From Fimbriimonadaceae bacterium (lineage in GTDB: Bacteria > Armatimonadota > Fimbriimonadia > Fimbriimonadales > Fimbriimonadaceae): 64,000 nucleotides of DNA. Below the pieces are notes generated by a model. That model did not search any database. It was not told the DNA's origin and saw only the letters and a list, made by a program, of their open reading frames with translations. Positions 40,767 through 48,682 of the stretch are shown here, piece by piece (position 1 is the first letter of the stretch; each line of letters begins with the position of its first letter). Position numbers and translations under genes: made by a program. Location: positions 1,157,564-1,221,563 of the forward strand of contig CP075366.1 of assembly GCA_019454145.1 (NCBI GenBank). The letters run 5' to 3'.

Positions 40767-41569
40767 TGAAGCTCCCAGTCAAAGCAATCAATAATCTGCT
40801 CAACCGGGGCAATCTCAGAATCTTCTTCGTGATTCTGTTCACCTTGCTTGGAGTTTTCGCGCTCGCTCAATCGGCTGGCAACGGATCAGTTAGCGTTCCT
40901 AGCATCAATTTGGGAATTGGTAGCGGAACAGATAAGGAGCAACTTTCAAGCTCGCTCCGTATCCTCGCCTTGCTCACTGTTTTGAGTATTGCGCCCGCGA
41001 TTCTCATCCTCACCACTGCGTTCACTCGGATCGTTATTATCCTAAGCTTTACCCGCACGGCTCTCGGCGCGCAGAACATTCCACCGAACCAAGTCATTAT
41101 TGGACTTAGCTTGTTCCTGACCATGTTTATCATGGCCCCGACTTACCAAAAGATCAACAACGAAGCGATTGCTCCCTACATGCGGGAAACCAATCCAATC
41201 AGCTTTGAAACGGCGGTTCAAAAAGCAGAAGCTCCGATCAAAGAGTTCATGCTTAAGAACACCTACGAGAGTGACTTGCTCATGTTCATGGAGTTCAAGA
41301 ACCAGAAGGCGGCGACCCGAGCGGACGTGGACATCATGACTCTGATTCCCGCATTCGTGATCAGCGAACTCAAGACCTCGTTCATCATCGGCTTCTACAT
41401 TTTTGTGCCGTTCATCATCATTGACCTCATCGTTGCCAGCATCTTGATGGGCATGGGGATGATGATGATGCCTCCGGTCGTTGTGTCACTCCCTGCCAAG
41501 ATTCTTGTCTTTGTCCTTGCCGATGGATGGTCGGTGCTCGTTCGCGCGATTCTCAGCGGATACATGTAG
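40766..41569 (+). CDS. fliP: Flagellar export gate protein FliP
   Basis: 267 residues with a cleavable signal peptide (V-I-L-F-T-L-L-G-V-F-A-L-A-Q-S) and four membrane helices. Family signatures are A-F-T-R-I-V-I-I-L-S-F-T-R-T-A-L-G, P-P-N-Q-V-I-I-G-L-S-L-F-L-T, I-P-A-F-V-I-S-E-L-K-T-S-F and M-G-M-M-M-M-P-P. With FliQ and FliR it forms the export gate of the type III secretion apparatus. It overlaps the fliO stop by one base and is followed by fliQ after 7 nt. Confidence 0.97.
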   Translation: MKLPVKAINNLLNRGNLRIFFVILFTLLGVFALAQSAGNGSVSVPSINLGIGSGTDKEQLSSSLRILALLTVLSIAPAILILTTAFTRIVIILSFTRTALGAQNIPPNQVIIGLSLFLTMFIMAPTYQKINNEAIAPYMRETNPISFETAVQKAEAPIKEFMLKNTYESDLLMFMEFKNQKAATRADVDIMTLIPAFVISELKTSFIIGFYIFVPFIIIDLIVASILMGMGMMMMPPVVVSLPAKILVFVLADGWSVLVRAILSGYM

Positions 41570-41576
41570 GAGAGCT

Positions 41577-41846
41577 ATGGATCAGTCAGTCGTCATGGAA
41601 CTCGCCCGCCAGGGCATCATGGTTACCCTCATGGTCACCATGCCAATCTTGGCGGTGGCATTGTTCACTGGTCTGATCGTCTCCGTTTTTCAGGCGGTCA
41701 CACAAATCCAGGAAATGACCCTGACCTACCTCCCCAAAATCATTGGCGCTGGTTTGATCGTGGTTTTCATGGGTGGGTGGATGCTCCAAACCCTCGTTAA
41801 TTTTATGCACCTGTGTTTGAACATGGCAACGAAAGTCGGAGGATAA
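41577..41846 (+). CDS. fliQ: Flagellar export gate protein FliQ
   Basis: 89 residues from an ATG preceded by AGGAGAGCT. Two membrane helices (about 16-40 and 52-75) and the family phrases L-A-V-A-L-F-T-G-L-I-V-S-V-F-Q-A-V-T-Q-I-Q-E and L-T-Y-L-P-K-I are present. It packs around FliP and FliR in the export gate. The length is normal. Confidence 0.97.
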   Translation: MDQSVVMELARQGIMVTLMVTMPILAVALFTGLIVSVFQAVTQIQEMTLTYLPKIIGAGLIVVFMGGWMLQTLVNFMHLCLNMATKVGG

Positions 41847-41849
41847 CTA

Positions 41850-42608
41850 GTGGTTCTCGAAACTTCATTCATCCTCGCCTTTTTTGCTATTTTCATCCGG
41901 TGCAGCGCAATGATGCTTTCATCGCCTTTGTACGGTGGAGCAACCCCAGTGAACATCCGAGTAATGGCGGCGGCGGTGATCTCTCTGAGCCTTACCCCAG
42001 TGTTGCAATCCCAGCTAGTTTTCGCCCCGAACAACCTCATCGAACTCGCGATGATTATGGGCCGTGAGGCAATTTTCGGATTGCTCATCGGGATGTGCAT
42101 GCAGTTTCTCGTAGCGGCGATTCAGATGGCGGGCGCAGTTTCCGACATGCAGATCGGTATCGGTTCAGCGCAGTTATTTAACCCCGCTCTGGGTGGGCAA
42201 ACTTCCCCGATTGGCCAGTTTAAGTTCTGGCTGGGAGTTGTTTTGCTGTTCCTTCTGAACGCTCATCAACTGATGTTCAAAGCGTTCATGAGTAGCTTTT
42301 CACTCACCGGCGCGCCTATCGGCAGTTCGTCAGATGTGATCGCCCACGGAGCAAATCTTCTTGCTCAGTTATTGATTCTGAGCGTTCAAATCGCCGCGCC
42401 GATTGTCGCCGTGACAGTTGTGATTGACGTGGCATCTGGTTTGATCAACCGGGCCGTGCCGCAAACCCAGCCGTTCTTGATTTCGCTCCCGGCAAAGCTT
42501 GCCCTTGGATTGGTAGCCCTTAGTCTGGGGTTACCTGCTCTGACAATTACGGTACAGCGTGGAGTTGAAGTGACGTTTGCTGGCATGGGCCACATGATGG
42601 GAGGTTAA
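41850..42608 (+). CDS. fliR: Flagellar export gate protein FliR
   Basis: 252 residues, with a GTG start at 41850 and GGAGG in the end of fliQ. Six hydrophobic helices are present; family cues are F-I-R-C-S-A-M-M (usual F-x-R-x-x-x), P-V-N-I-R-V-M-A-A-A, G-R-E-A-I-F-G-L-L-I-G and G-L-I-N-R-A-V-P-Q. It forms the export gate with FliP and FliQ. flhB follows after 3 nt. Confidence 0.96.
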   Translation: MVLETSFILAFFAIFIRCSAMMLSSPLYGGATPVNIRVMAAAVISLSLTPVLQSQLVFAPNNLIELAMIMGREAIFGLLIGMCMQFLVAAIQMAGAVSDMQIGIGSAQLFNPALGGQTSPIGQFKFWLGVVLLFLLNAHQLMFKAFMSSFSLTGAPIGSSSDVIAHGANLLAQLLILSVQIAAPIVAVTVVIDVASGLINRAVPQTQPFLISLPAKLALGLVALSLGLPALTITVQRGVEVTFAGMGHMMGG

Positions 42609-42611
42609 AGG

Positions 42612-43688
42612 ATGGCAGAACAACCAGCCGGCGAAAAGACTGAAGACGCAACCCCCAAACGCAGGCAAGAAGCCCGCAAAAAAGGAACCGTCGCCAAATC
42701 AACTGACCTCACAGGTGCCATCACCTTGCTCGCGGCGGCCCTTGCCTTGCCACCATTTGTCCAATCCATTTCGAGCGGAGCCGTAACCACTTTTTCAAAT
42801 ACACTTTCTCAGGCACCGCGAACGCTTGATCCCGCCTCCATCATGGGGTTCACCAACGCCCTGGCATCTCCTTGGATTATTGCCACGCTCGTGCTGTTTG
42901 GAACTCTGACCACCGTAGGGGTCGTCACCAATTTTGGTCAAGTGGGATTCGTTCTTAGCACCGAACCAATGGCGCCCAAACTGGAGAAAATCAATCCCGG
43001 TGCTGGATTCAAACGAATCTTCTCCCGCCGTGGTTTGATGGAAGGTGCCAAGGCACTCGCTAAACTCGGAATCTTTGCCAACCTCGCCTACACCGCCATT
43101 GCCACCGACTGGAATAAACTCATCGGTTTGGTCTGGCTTCACCCTTCCCAAGCCGCGACTGAACTCGGGGCATTGCTCCACGGACTGCTTGTGAAAGTGG
43201 CATTTGTGTGGTTCATCATCGCTTGTCTCGACTACTTCTTCCAACGCAAAGAAGTCGAAAAGCAACTCAAAATGACCAAGCAAGAACTCAAGCAGGAGAT
43301 GAAAGAACAAGAAGGTTCGCCAGAAGTCAAATCGGCGATGTTCCAAAAACGCCGCCAGCTCCTGAAAGGCGGGATGGCGAAAAAGCTCGCCGAGGCTGAC
43401 GTTCTCATCACTAACCCAACCCACTTTGCGGTTGCCGTCAAATACACGCGCAATTCCATGCACGCGCCGATCGTGCTCGCTAAAGGTCAAGACCACTTGG
43501 CTCTCAAAATGCGGGAAATCGCAGGTTCTCTAGACCTGCCGATTGTCGAGAATAAACCCCTTGCCCGTGCGCTTTACAAGCAGTGCGAACCCGGCGACTT
43601 CGTTCCTCGCGACCTCTTCGGCCCCGTCGCCGAAGTCTTGGCGTACGTTTACAAAACAGTCAAAGGCAAGCGCAAGAAAGCGGCATAA
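42612..43688 (+). CDS. flhB: Flagellar export switch protein FlhB
   Basis: 358 residues. The N-terminus is the standard G-E-K-T-E-D-A-T-P-K-R-R-Q-E-A-R-K-K-G, then four membrane helices (about 30-215). The cytoplasmic domain has the autocleavage motif N-P-T-H (about 267-270) in L-I-T-N-P-T-H-F-A-V-A. FlhB switches export from rod/hook to filament substrates. It is the last flagellar gene here; flhA and flhF are not in the window. Confidence 0.97.
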   Translation: MAEQPAGEKTEDATPKRRQEARKKGTVAKSTDLTGAITLLAAALALPPFVQSISSGAVTTFSNTLSQAPRTLDPASIMGFTNALASPWIIATLVLFGTLTTVGVVTNFGQVGFVLSTEPMAPKLEKINPGAGFKRIFSRRGLMEGAKALAKLGIFANLAYTAIATDWNKLIGLVWLHPSQAATELGALLHGLLVKVAFVWFIIACLDYFFQRKEVEKQLKMTKQELKQEMKEQEGSPEVKSAMFQKRRQLLKGGMAKKLAEADVLITNPTHFAVAVKYTRNSMHAPIVLAKGQDHLALKMREIAGSLDLPIVENKPLARALYKQCEPGDFVPRDLFGPVAEVLAYVYKTVKGKRKKAA

Positions 43689-43721
43689 GCAGCGCGAGCA
43701 TTCCAGCCATAATCTAGCCAG

Positions 43722-44738
43722 ATGCCAGAACCCTCGTCCGAATCTTGGAAAAAGATGGTTCTCCGATCCATGCCCGCGCCAGCGTGGCTTTCGCCGGATG
43801 CGCCCGATTCGGATATCGTCATCTCTTCGCGGTTCCGAACCGCCCGCAATCTGCGCCTGCACCGATATCCCGACCGTGCCGATTCGCAAGAACTCATCGA
43901 AATCCAAAATAAAATCAAGTCTGCTACAAAAGATTTACCTATTTCACCGCTCACCACAATTTCCGAAGCCGAACGTGATTACCTTCTCGGCGCGCGATTG
44001 ATCTCCCCAGAATTCAAGCATTCTTCTCCTGGGCGGATGGTTTTGCTGGATGAAGACCGCCTCGTCAGCGTGATGGTGAACGAAGAAGACCACCTGCGAA
44101 TCCAGGCCGTCAGCGCGGGATGGTCAATCCGAACCGCGGTCACCGCCGGTCAAGCCATCACCAAATCCCTGTCGCAGTCTCTCGATTTCCAAACTTGCAA
44201 AACCCACGGCCCTCTTACTGCAAGCCCCTCTAACCTAGGTGGCGGCACGCGCAGGTCAGCCCTGTTCCACATGGCTGGCCTTTCATCTCAAGGCCGTCTG
44301 AACCGACTCATCAAATCCTTGCATCACACTGGAATCACCACTCGCGGGCTGTTCGGCGAATCGTCCCGAGGCATCGCCTCATTTGTCCAGGTCAGCGGAA
44401 CTACTGTATCCGAAGTCGAATTCATCGGCGCCTGCAACCACCTTATCCAAGAAGAGCGCATTGCGCGCAAAGAATCTTTGCGGCAGACCACGCTCGAAAA
44501 AGCCCAAACCGCGGTTGACTTTGCGGTTGCGAGCAAAGAAGTCTCCCTACGCGATGCCCTGCTAGTTCTCGGATATGTTCGTTGGTCGGCGGCGATTGAA
44601 CTCCCCGAATTCCCGATCCCAGTGAGAGACGTTGACACCTGGATTACCGAAATGGAAGTTTTCGGCACTCAAAATCCCCGAACCGCCGCCCGCCAACGAG
44701 CGGACTACCTGCGATCAAAATTAGAAAACCTCTCGTGA
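43722..44738 (+). CDS. McsB-like protein-arginine kinase with Ser at the conserved Cys
   Basis: 338 residues aligning along its length with McsB. It has D-I-V-I-S-S-R-F-R-T-A-R-N-L (ATP-phosphate Arg), M-V-N-E-E-D-H-L-R-I-Q (catalytic Glu), L-T-A-S-P-S-N-L-G-G-G-T-R-R-S, and G-L-F-G-E-S-S. In known McsB and in creatine/arginine kinases the loop reads C-P-T-N; here it is S168-P-S-N. The C-terminal R-x-x-x-R-A helix is kept, but the Asp of the phosphoarginine pocket seems to be Ala. It may therefore phosphorylate arginine poorly or differently. No mcsA, ctsR or clpC is near. It starts a run with an unknown gene, nadC and birA. Confidence 0.85.
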   Translation: MPEPSSESWKKMVLRSMPAPAWLSPDAPDSDIVISSRFRTARNLRLHRYPDRADSQELIEIQNKIKSATKDLPISPLTTISEAERDYLLGARLISPEFKHSSPGRMVLLDEDRLVSVMVNEEDHLRIQAVSAGWSIRTAVTAGQAITKSLSQSLDFQTCKTHGPLTASPSNLGGGTRRSALFHMAGLSSQGRLNRLIKSLHHTGITTRGLFGESSRGIASFVQVSGTTVSEVEFIGACNHLIQEERIARKESLRQTTLEKAQTAVDFAVASKEVSLRDALLVLGYVRWSAAIELPEFPIPVRDVDTWITEMEVFGTQNPRTAARQRADYLRSKLENLS

Positions 44739-44766
44739 CTAACCGACGTAATGAATCTGGAACGTA

Positions 44767-45258
44767 ATGGCAAATGTAGTCTACAAGCCCGCTGAAGTGA
44801 TGCACTGGTTCGATACTGAATCCAAACGAACCAACGCGATCGCCCGTGCTCAAACCAAAGATATTGCCAAAACTACAAACGAAGAAGGCTTTCTCCCCGG
44901 GCTAAAACAGGCGGCAGGTGCGGCCCTGAGCATCGGCAAAGGTGCATACGGAACAGTTATTCAAAAGCAGGCGACAGAAACACGAATTGACCTTTACGAA
45001 ACCGGATTTGAAGTGAACGAACTCACCCGCCGCGTGAAAATTGGCTACGATCAAGTGCGCCAAATTGTGAGCAAAGCCAACGACCGATACCAAGTTTTAT
45101 ATAACGGTGGGAATATCACCATAAAACCCGTAGCCCATTTGGTTGCCGGAAGATATCGAGTTCCGGTAGGCTGGCTCCGCAACGGAACCGAGGTTCCCTT
45201 CATCGTTCTGATTGAAGAAATCTCGGCAAGAAGCGGAGTGGAAATCATCGCCGAATGA
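44767..45258 (+). CDS. Conserved-looking cytoplasmic protein of unknown function
   Basis: 163 residues. There is no signal peptide; a weakly hydrophobic glycine-rich stretch (A-A-G-A-A-L-S-I-G-K-G-A-Y) lies in the middle. The second half is beta-rich with Y-D-Q-V-R-Q-I-V, Y-Q-V-L-Y-N-G-G-N-I-T-I and G-R-Y-R-V-P-V-G-W, which looks like a bacterial PH-type domain; this is a resemblance only. The final ATGA overlaps the start of nadC, so it is translationally coupled to it. No role can be named. Confidence 0.6.
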   Translation: MANVVYKPAEVMHWFDTESKRTNAIARAQTKDIAKTTNEEGFLPGLKQAAGAALSIGKGAYGTVIQKQATETRIDLYETGFEVNELTRRVKIGYDQVRQIVSKANDRYQVLYNGGNITIKPVAHLVAGRYRVPVGWLRNGTEVPFIVLIEEISARSGVEIIAE

Positions 45259-46112
45259 ACTCAGGATGGAAAAAACCAGCCCCCGAAGGATGGGTGGAAC
45301 AGCTCTGGACGGCTATGTCCGAAGATGTCGGAGCAGGCGACCCCACCAGTGCCCTTTTTAGCGACGAAGCTACTGTTTCTTGGTATATCGAATCGCAAGC
45401 CGAAGGCATCATTTGCGGATTAGGAATCGCACACTACCTTCTTCAGCCAGAGCCTGATGAACCAGAACATTGCCACTGCGATCTGAGTGCGCAAGATGGA
45501 GACTTTGTAACGCCGGGAACCACCGTTCTATCTGGAGTCAGCAATCCCGGCCGCCTACTGACTAAAGAACGCACCGCCTTGAACTTCATCATGCACCTGA
45601 GCGGCATTGCAACTCTCACACATCAATTCGTCCGTAAAGTAGAAGAATTTGATACTAAAATTGTTGATACGCGCAAAACTACACCAGGTTTGAGAGCACT
45701 CCAAAAGTATGCCGTCAGATGTGGAGGCGGCACGAATCACCGCATGGGCTTGTACGACGGAATCATGCTCAAAGACAACCACATCAAAGCTCAAGGCTCA
45801 ATTACCCAGGCGGTTCAACGCGCCAAGCAAGTTGCCGGACACATGACCTTGATCGAAGTCGAATGTGAATCGATCGAAATGGTGAGAGAGGCTTACAAAG
45901 CCGGGGCAAATATCATCATGCTCGACAACATGGATCCTTTCCAAATGAGCGACGTTGTACGAGAATTCAAAGGCAAAGTCATTTTAGAAGCCAGTGGGGG
46001 CATATCTCTCGAAACGGTTCGCGGAGTCGCACAGACCGGAGTTGATGCCATTTCCGTTGGTGCCCTGACTCACAGTGCTAAGTCACTGGCCTTCCACCTC
46101 GAAGTCGAATGA
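45255..46112 (+). CDS. nadC: Nicotinate-nucleotide pyrophosphorylase (carboxylating)
   Basis: 285 residues. It turns quinolinate and PRPP into nicotinate mononucleotide, CO2 and PPi in NAD synthesis. Signatures are E-D-V-G-A-G-D-P-T, K-E-R-T-A-L-N-F-I-M-H-L-S-G-I-A-T, D-T-R-K-T-T-P-G-L-R, K-Y-A-V-R-C-G-G-G-T-N-H-R, L-K-D-N-H, E-V-E-C and I-M-L-D-N-M. The start overlaps the previous stop and its own stop overlaps birA (ATGA at both ends). nadA and nadB are not in the window. Confidence 0.97.
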   Translation: MNSGWKKPAPEGWVEQLWTAMSEDVGAGDPTSALFSDEATVSWYIESQAEGIICGLGIAHYLLQPEPDEPEHCHCDLSAQDGDFVTPGTTVLSGVSNPGRLLTKERTALNFIMHLSGIATLTHQFVRKVEEFDTKIVDTRKTTPGLRALQKYAVRCGGGTNHRMGLYDGIMLKDNHIKAQGSITQAVQRAKQVAGHMTLIEVECESIEMVREAYKAGANIIMLDNMDPFQMSDVVREFKGKVILEASGGISLETVRGVAQTGVDAISVGALTHSAKSLAFHLEVE

Positions 46113-46807
46113 AACCACCTACCGGTGAATTTTTGGACTACCCAGTGGTGGAATCCACCCAAGATGTTGCCAAAGAATCCCTGCTCACCTCTACGCCTGC
46201 GGGAGTAATTTTCGCCCACCATCAAGCCGCTGGTCGTGGTCGGTTCAAACGAACGTGGGAAAGCGATTTTGGCGATTCGCTGACTATGTCGCTGATTCTG
46301 GATCAATACGCCGATCACAAAGAGCCGTGGCTGGTGGGGATGTCGGTTGCAGTTGCGGTTGCCGGAGTGCTCCATGCCCAACTCCAATGGCCGAACGATG
46401 TGATTCTGGGTGGCAAAAAAGTTGCTGGCATCTTGACCGAAATACACCCGAATGCTCATGGTGCGCGAATCCCAGTGGTCGGAATTGGCATCAATCTGAA
46501 CCAAGAACAATTCCCTGAATCAATCGCCCACCGCGCGACCAGCCTCAAAATCCAGACTGGGAAGACGTTCGATTCGGAATCTCTGGCAAAACGCATTATT
46601 TCAAGTATCGAAAATGCCCCCGAGCCGGACAGTTGGGAATATATTGCTCCGGCCTGGATGATTTTCGACAAAACTCCTGGCAAGCAGTATCAATTGCCGA
46701 ACGGTGAAATCGGCGCGGCAATCGGGCTTGGCCCGAATGGTCAACTCATTTGCAGTATCGACGGCGAAACAACATCGGTGCTCGCCGCCGACGCAATTTT
46801 TGGCTAA
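46109..46807 (+). CDS. birA: Biotin-protein ligase, catalytic domain only
   Basis: 232 residues. It activates biotin to biotinyl-AMP and attaches it to carboxyl-carrier proteins. The biotin/ATP loop is A-A-G-R-G-R-F-K-R-T-W, followed by L-Q-W-P-N-D-V (with the lysine-bearing G-K-K-V-A-G-I-L-T-E) and V-V-G-I-G-I-N-L-N. It has the C-terminal SH3-like region but no N-terminal helix-turn-helix, so unlike E. coli BirA it should not act as a repressor. It would serve the carboxylase whose subunits lie at 29687 and 61303. Confidence 0.95.
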   Translation: MKPPTGEFLDYPVVESTQDVAKESLLTSTPAGVIFAHHQAAGRGRFKRTWESDFGDSLTMSLILDQYADHKEPWLVGMSVAVAVAGVLHAQLQWPNDVILGGKKVAGILTEIHPNAHGARIPVVGIGINLNQEQFPESIAHRATSLKIQTGKTFDSESLAKRIISSIENAPEPDSWEYIAPAWMIFDKTPGKQYQLPNGEIGAAIGLGPNGQLICSIDGETTSVLAADAIFG

Positions 46808-46810
46808 AGA

Positions 46811-47770
46811 TTAAGTTCCTAAGTTAAAGCTAATACCAATAAATGGAGAACTCTTCCACCTTTTTCTCACAGGAATATCTCCCGAAAAGATATCACCCTC
46901 ACTTAATCCAAACAGCAAGTCTTGCCTTTGTCTAAATATCCATCCGACAGAAATAACCATCTTGGCCTCTCTATCCAACGACCACATATAGCCGATTTGA
47001 TAACTCGGATCGTCGGCACCATTTGTTGCAATGCCCGCCATGAGCCCAAGCCGATGATGTTCGCGGTTGAACATTCCAAGCGTCATGATTTTTGCCAGAG
47101 TAAGCCCAAACCCACCGAAGAACGCTTCGTCATCGAAGGGCGCATAAATCTGTCCACTGATATTAGCAGTGAAAGATCGTGAATCTGAACGTACAATTCT
47201 TGTATTCGGCGTTGAGCCTATGTTAGGGTCAACTTCAAGTCTGTAGCTCTCCGGTTCCCTCGGAGCAAACGTCGCCCCCATTCCGACCGTAGTCAATATT
47301 TCTAGCTTCTTCGCCGCCATCAGTTCAACTAGAATTGAATTCACGACCTCGTTATCATCATTCTTGATTTGGATTTGAATGACTTGATCCGATGCACTAA
47401 TTGATCGCTCTCCGTTCTTTGCGATTTGCTGAGCCGACGCCCCTTCATCTCCGAACTTCTCAGTAACTTCAAGTGTGTATCCGTTGAGCCTGTTCTCAAT
47501 CGTAAATTTACGGTCTCGCGGTAGCAGAAACCTAAACTTAATGAGCTTTTCCTCTTTGTCCTGCTTGGGGTTTATATATTTGAATTGAGGCTTACCGCTC
47601 TCAACGGTGGCTCTAATCGTGACACCTTCAAAACCTAGATTATCGGCAGATTTTTCTTGAATGAGTTCAGTCTCGGGGGATTCCAAACCAATAGTGGCAG
47701 AGCAATTACCTATTACAGGCAAAATCCCAGTAACGGCAATAGCGATTGTTTGAATGAGGAATTTATTCAT
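46811..47770 (-). CDS. Exported, probably outer-membrane, protein of unknown function
   Basis: 319 residues with a signal peptide (F-L-I-Q-T-I-A-I-A-V-T-G-I-L-P-V-I-G). The middle (about 90-170) contains a helical/beta region with repeated K and E, and the C-terminal 110 residues are a barrel-like repeat of amphipathic strands (F-G-G-F-G-L-T-L-A-K, Y-Q-I-G-Y-M-W-S-L, M-V-I-S-V-G-W-I-F) ending in I-G-I-S-F-N-L, an aromatic/hydrophobic terminus typical of outer-membrane strands. I do not recognise the family. An AT-rich region (47771-47859) lies upstream and should hold the promoter. Confidence 0.55.
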   Translation of the reverse strand: MNKFLIQTIAIAVTGILPVIGNCSATIGLESPETELIQEKSADNLGFEGVTIRATVESGKPQFKYINPKQDKEEKLIKFRFLLPRDRKFTIENRLNGYTLEVTEKFGDEGASAQQIAKNGERSISASDQVIQIQIKNDDNEVVNSILVELMAAKKLEILTTVGMGATFAPREPESYRLEVDPNIGSTPNTRIVRSDSRSFTANISGQIYAPFDDEAFFGGFGLTLAKIMTLGMFNREHHRLGLMAGIATNGADDPSYQIGYMWSLDREAKMVISVGWIFRQRQDLLFGLSEGDIFSGDIPVRKRWKSSPFIGISFNLGT

Positions 47771-47845
47771 AGCACTTGACTATAAAACATTCAATAAATT
47801 ATTTTAATTAAAGTGAAACAAATATCAAATTCATCTAAATTAATG

Positions 47846-47885
47846 AAAAGAAAACAAAACGGCGGAATGACTATTCAAACCGCCG
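47846..47885 (-). terminator. Intrinsic terminator of the small anchored protein gene
   Basis: On the minus strand CGGCGG (revcomp of 47880-47885) pairs with CCGCCG (revcomp of 47860-47865) across a 14-nt loop, followed by TTTTGTTTTC (47850-47859). It lies 34 nt after the stop codon at 47920. Confidence 0.8.
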
Positions 47886-47919
47886 CTTCGCGTTGTACCA
47901 AAGGAGGGTGCAAAAGCTA

Positions 47920-48117
47920 TCAGCTTAAATCTGGGTCTTGCCGACCAAGATGCGCCGAGTTAAAGGAACGATAAGCCCCATAACCCACAGTGGCAACTGT
48001 GCCCACAACCGCCGCAATCGCCGCCGCTCTCTTCCATTTAATTTGTCGTGATTGTTCAGGTCGAGCTTTGCTCACCATGTCTTCTACAAAATCGAGAATG
48101 CGTTCTTTTGTCCTCAT
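47920..48117 (-). CDS. Small single-helix protein of unknown function
   Basis: 65 residues. A basic/acidic amphipathic N-terminus (E-R-I-L-D-F-V-E-D-M-V) is followed by a positively charged stretch (R-Q-I-K-W-K-R) and one hydrophobic helix (A-A-I-A-A-V-V-G-T-V-A-T-V-G-Y-G). The helix follows K/R residues, so the N-terminus should be cytoplasmic. It has its own terminator. No family is recognised. Confidence 0.55.
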   Translation of the reverse strand: MRTKERILDFVEDMVSKARPEQSRQIKWKRAAAIAAVVGTVATVGYGAYRSFNSAHLGRQDPDLS

Positions 48118-48256
48118 AACACTTAAGAGGACTCCAATCTTGAGTTCGTTCCTGTCTTTATAGAACCTATATGTGAACCACTCTCAGCCTTACGTGATCC
48201 TCTATACCCAGACCCCAAACGAACTAAGACCAACGGAAATCCGTTATGATAAGAAA

Positions 48257-48628
48257 GTGGTGAGCAAATCACGCATTCTCCGCCTAATTTTGGCGACTGT
48301 GATTGTCCTTGGCTTAATTCCAGCCCAGGCAATCAGTGATGTATGCGAATCATTTACCAATCCTCATTCCTGTTGCGCGACTAAAACCTCCTGCCATAAA
48401 AAACCGGATTCTTGCCCTTGCTTTAAGCCTATTAGCCAGCCAGATTCCCCAGTTATTCTCTCCGCAAGTCAGCCTGCTCCAATTATTGCGGTGCTATCTA
48501 TTCCTCCTATATCAATTTCTCAAGAATGCGCTAAGCCAATAGAACCCAGTTTCCCAGAACCAAAAGCGAATGCTCCACCCGGGCATCCGCCTGATCTGTG
48601 TATTCCTCGTGCGCCACCTGTGCTCTAA
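48257..48628 (+). CDS. Exported Cys-rich small protein
   Basis: About 123 residues from GTG 48257 (GTG 48260 is equally possible; ATG 48173 would add 28 residues before the signal peptide). A signal peptide (R-I-L-R-L-I-L-A-T-V-I-V-L-G-L-I-P-A-Q-A) is followed by V-C-E-S-F and clustered cysteines S-C-C-A-T-K-T-S-C-H-K-K and S-C-P-C-F. The rest is Pro-rich. This suggests a metal-binding or disulfide-linked periplasmic peptide preceding the YHS-domain gene, from which a hairpin separates it. A similar Cys-containing exported protein precedes redoxins at 57901. The function is not known. Confidence 0.6.
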   Translation: MVSKSRILRLILATVIVLGLIPAQAISDVCESFTNPHSCCATKTSCHKKPDSCPCFKPISQPDSPVILSASQPAPIIAVLSIPPISISQECAKPIEPSFPEPKANAPPGHPPDLCIPRAPPVL

Positions 48629-48647
48629 ACGACCAAATTCCGTCGTC

Positions 48648-48667
48648 GCTCAGAATGCTGAGCTTTT
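48648..48667 (+). terminator. Short terminator-like hairpin
   Basis: GCTCAG (48648-48653) pairs with CTGAGC (48658-48663) around AATG, followed by TTTT. It lies 20 nt after the Cys-rich protein gene and 15 nt before the next ATG, so it may attenuate rather than stop transcription. Confidence 0.6.
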
Positions 48668-48682
48668 ATAGATCACACAAAC

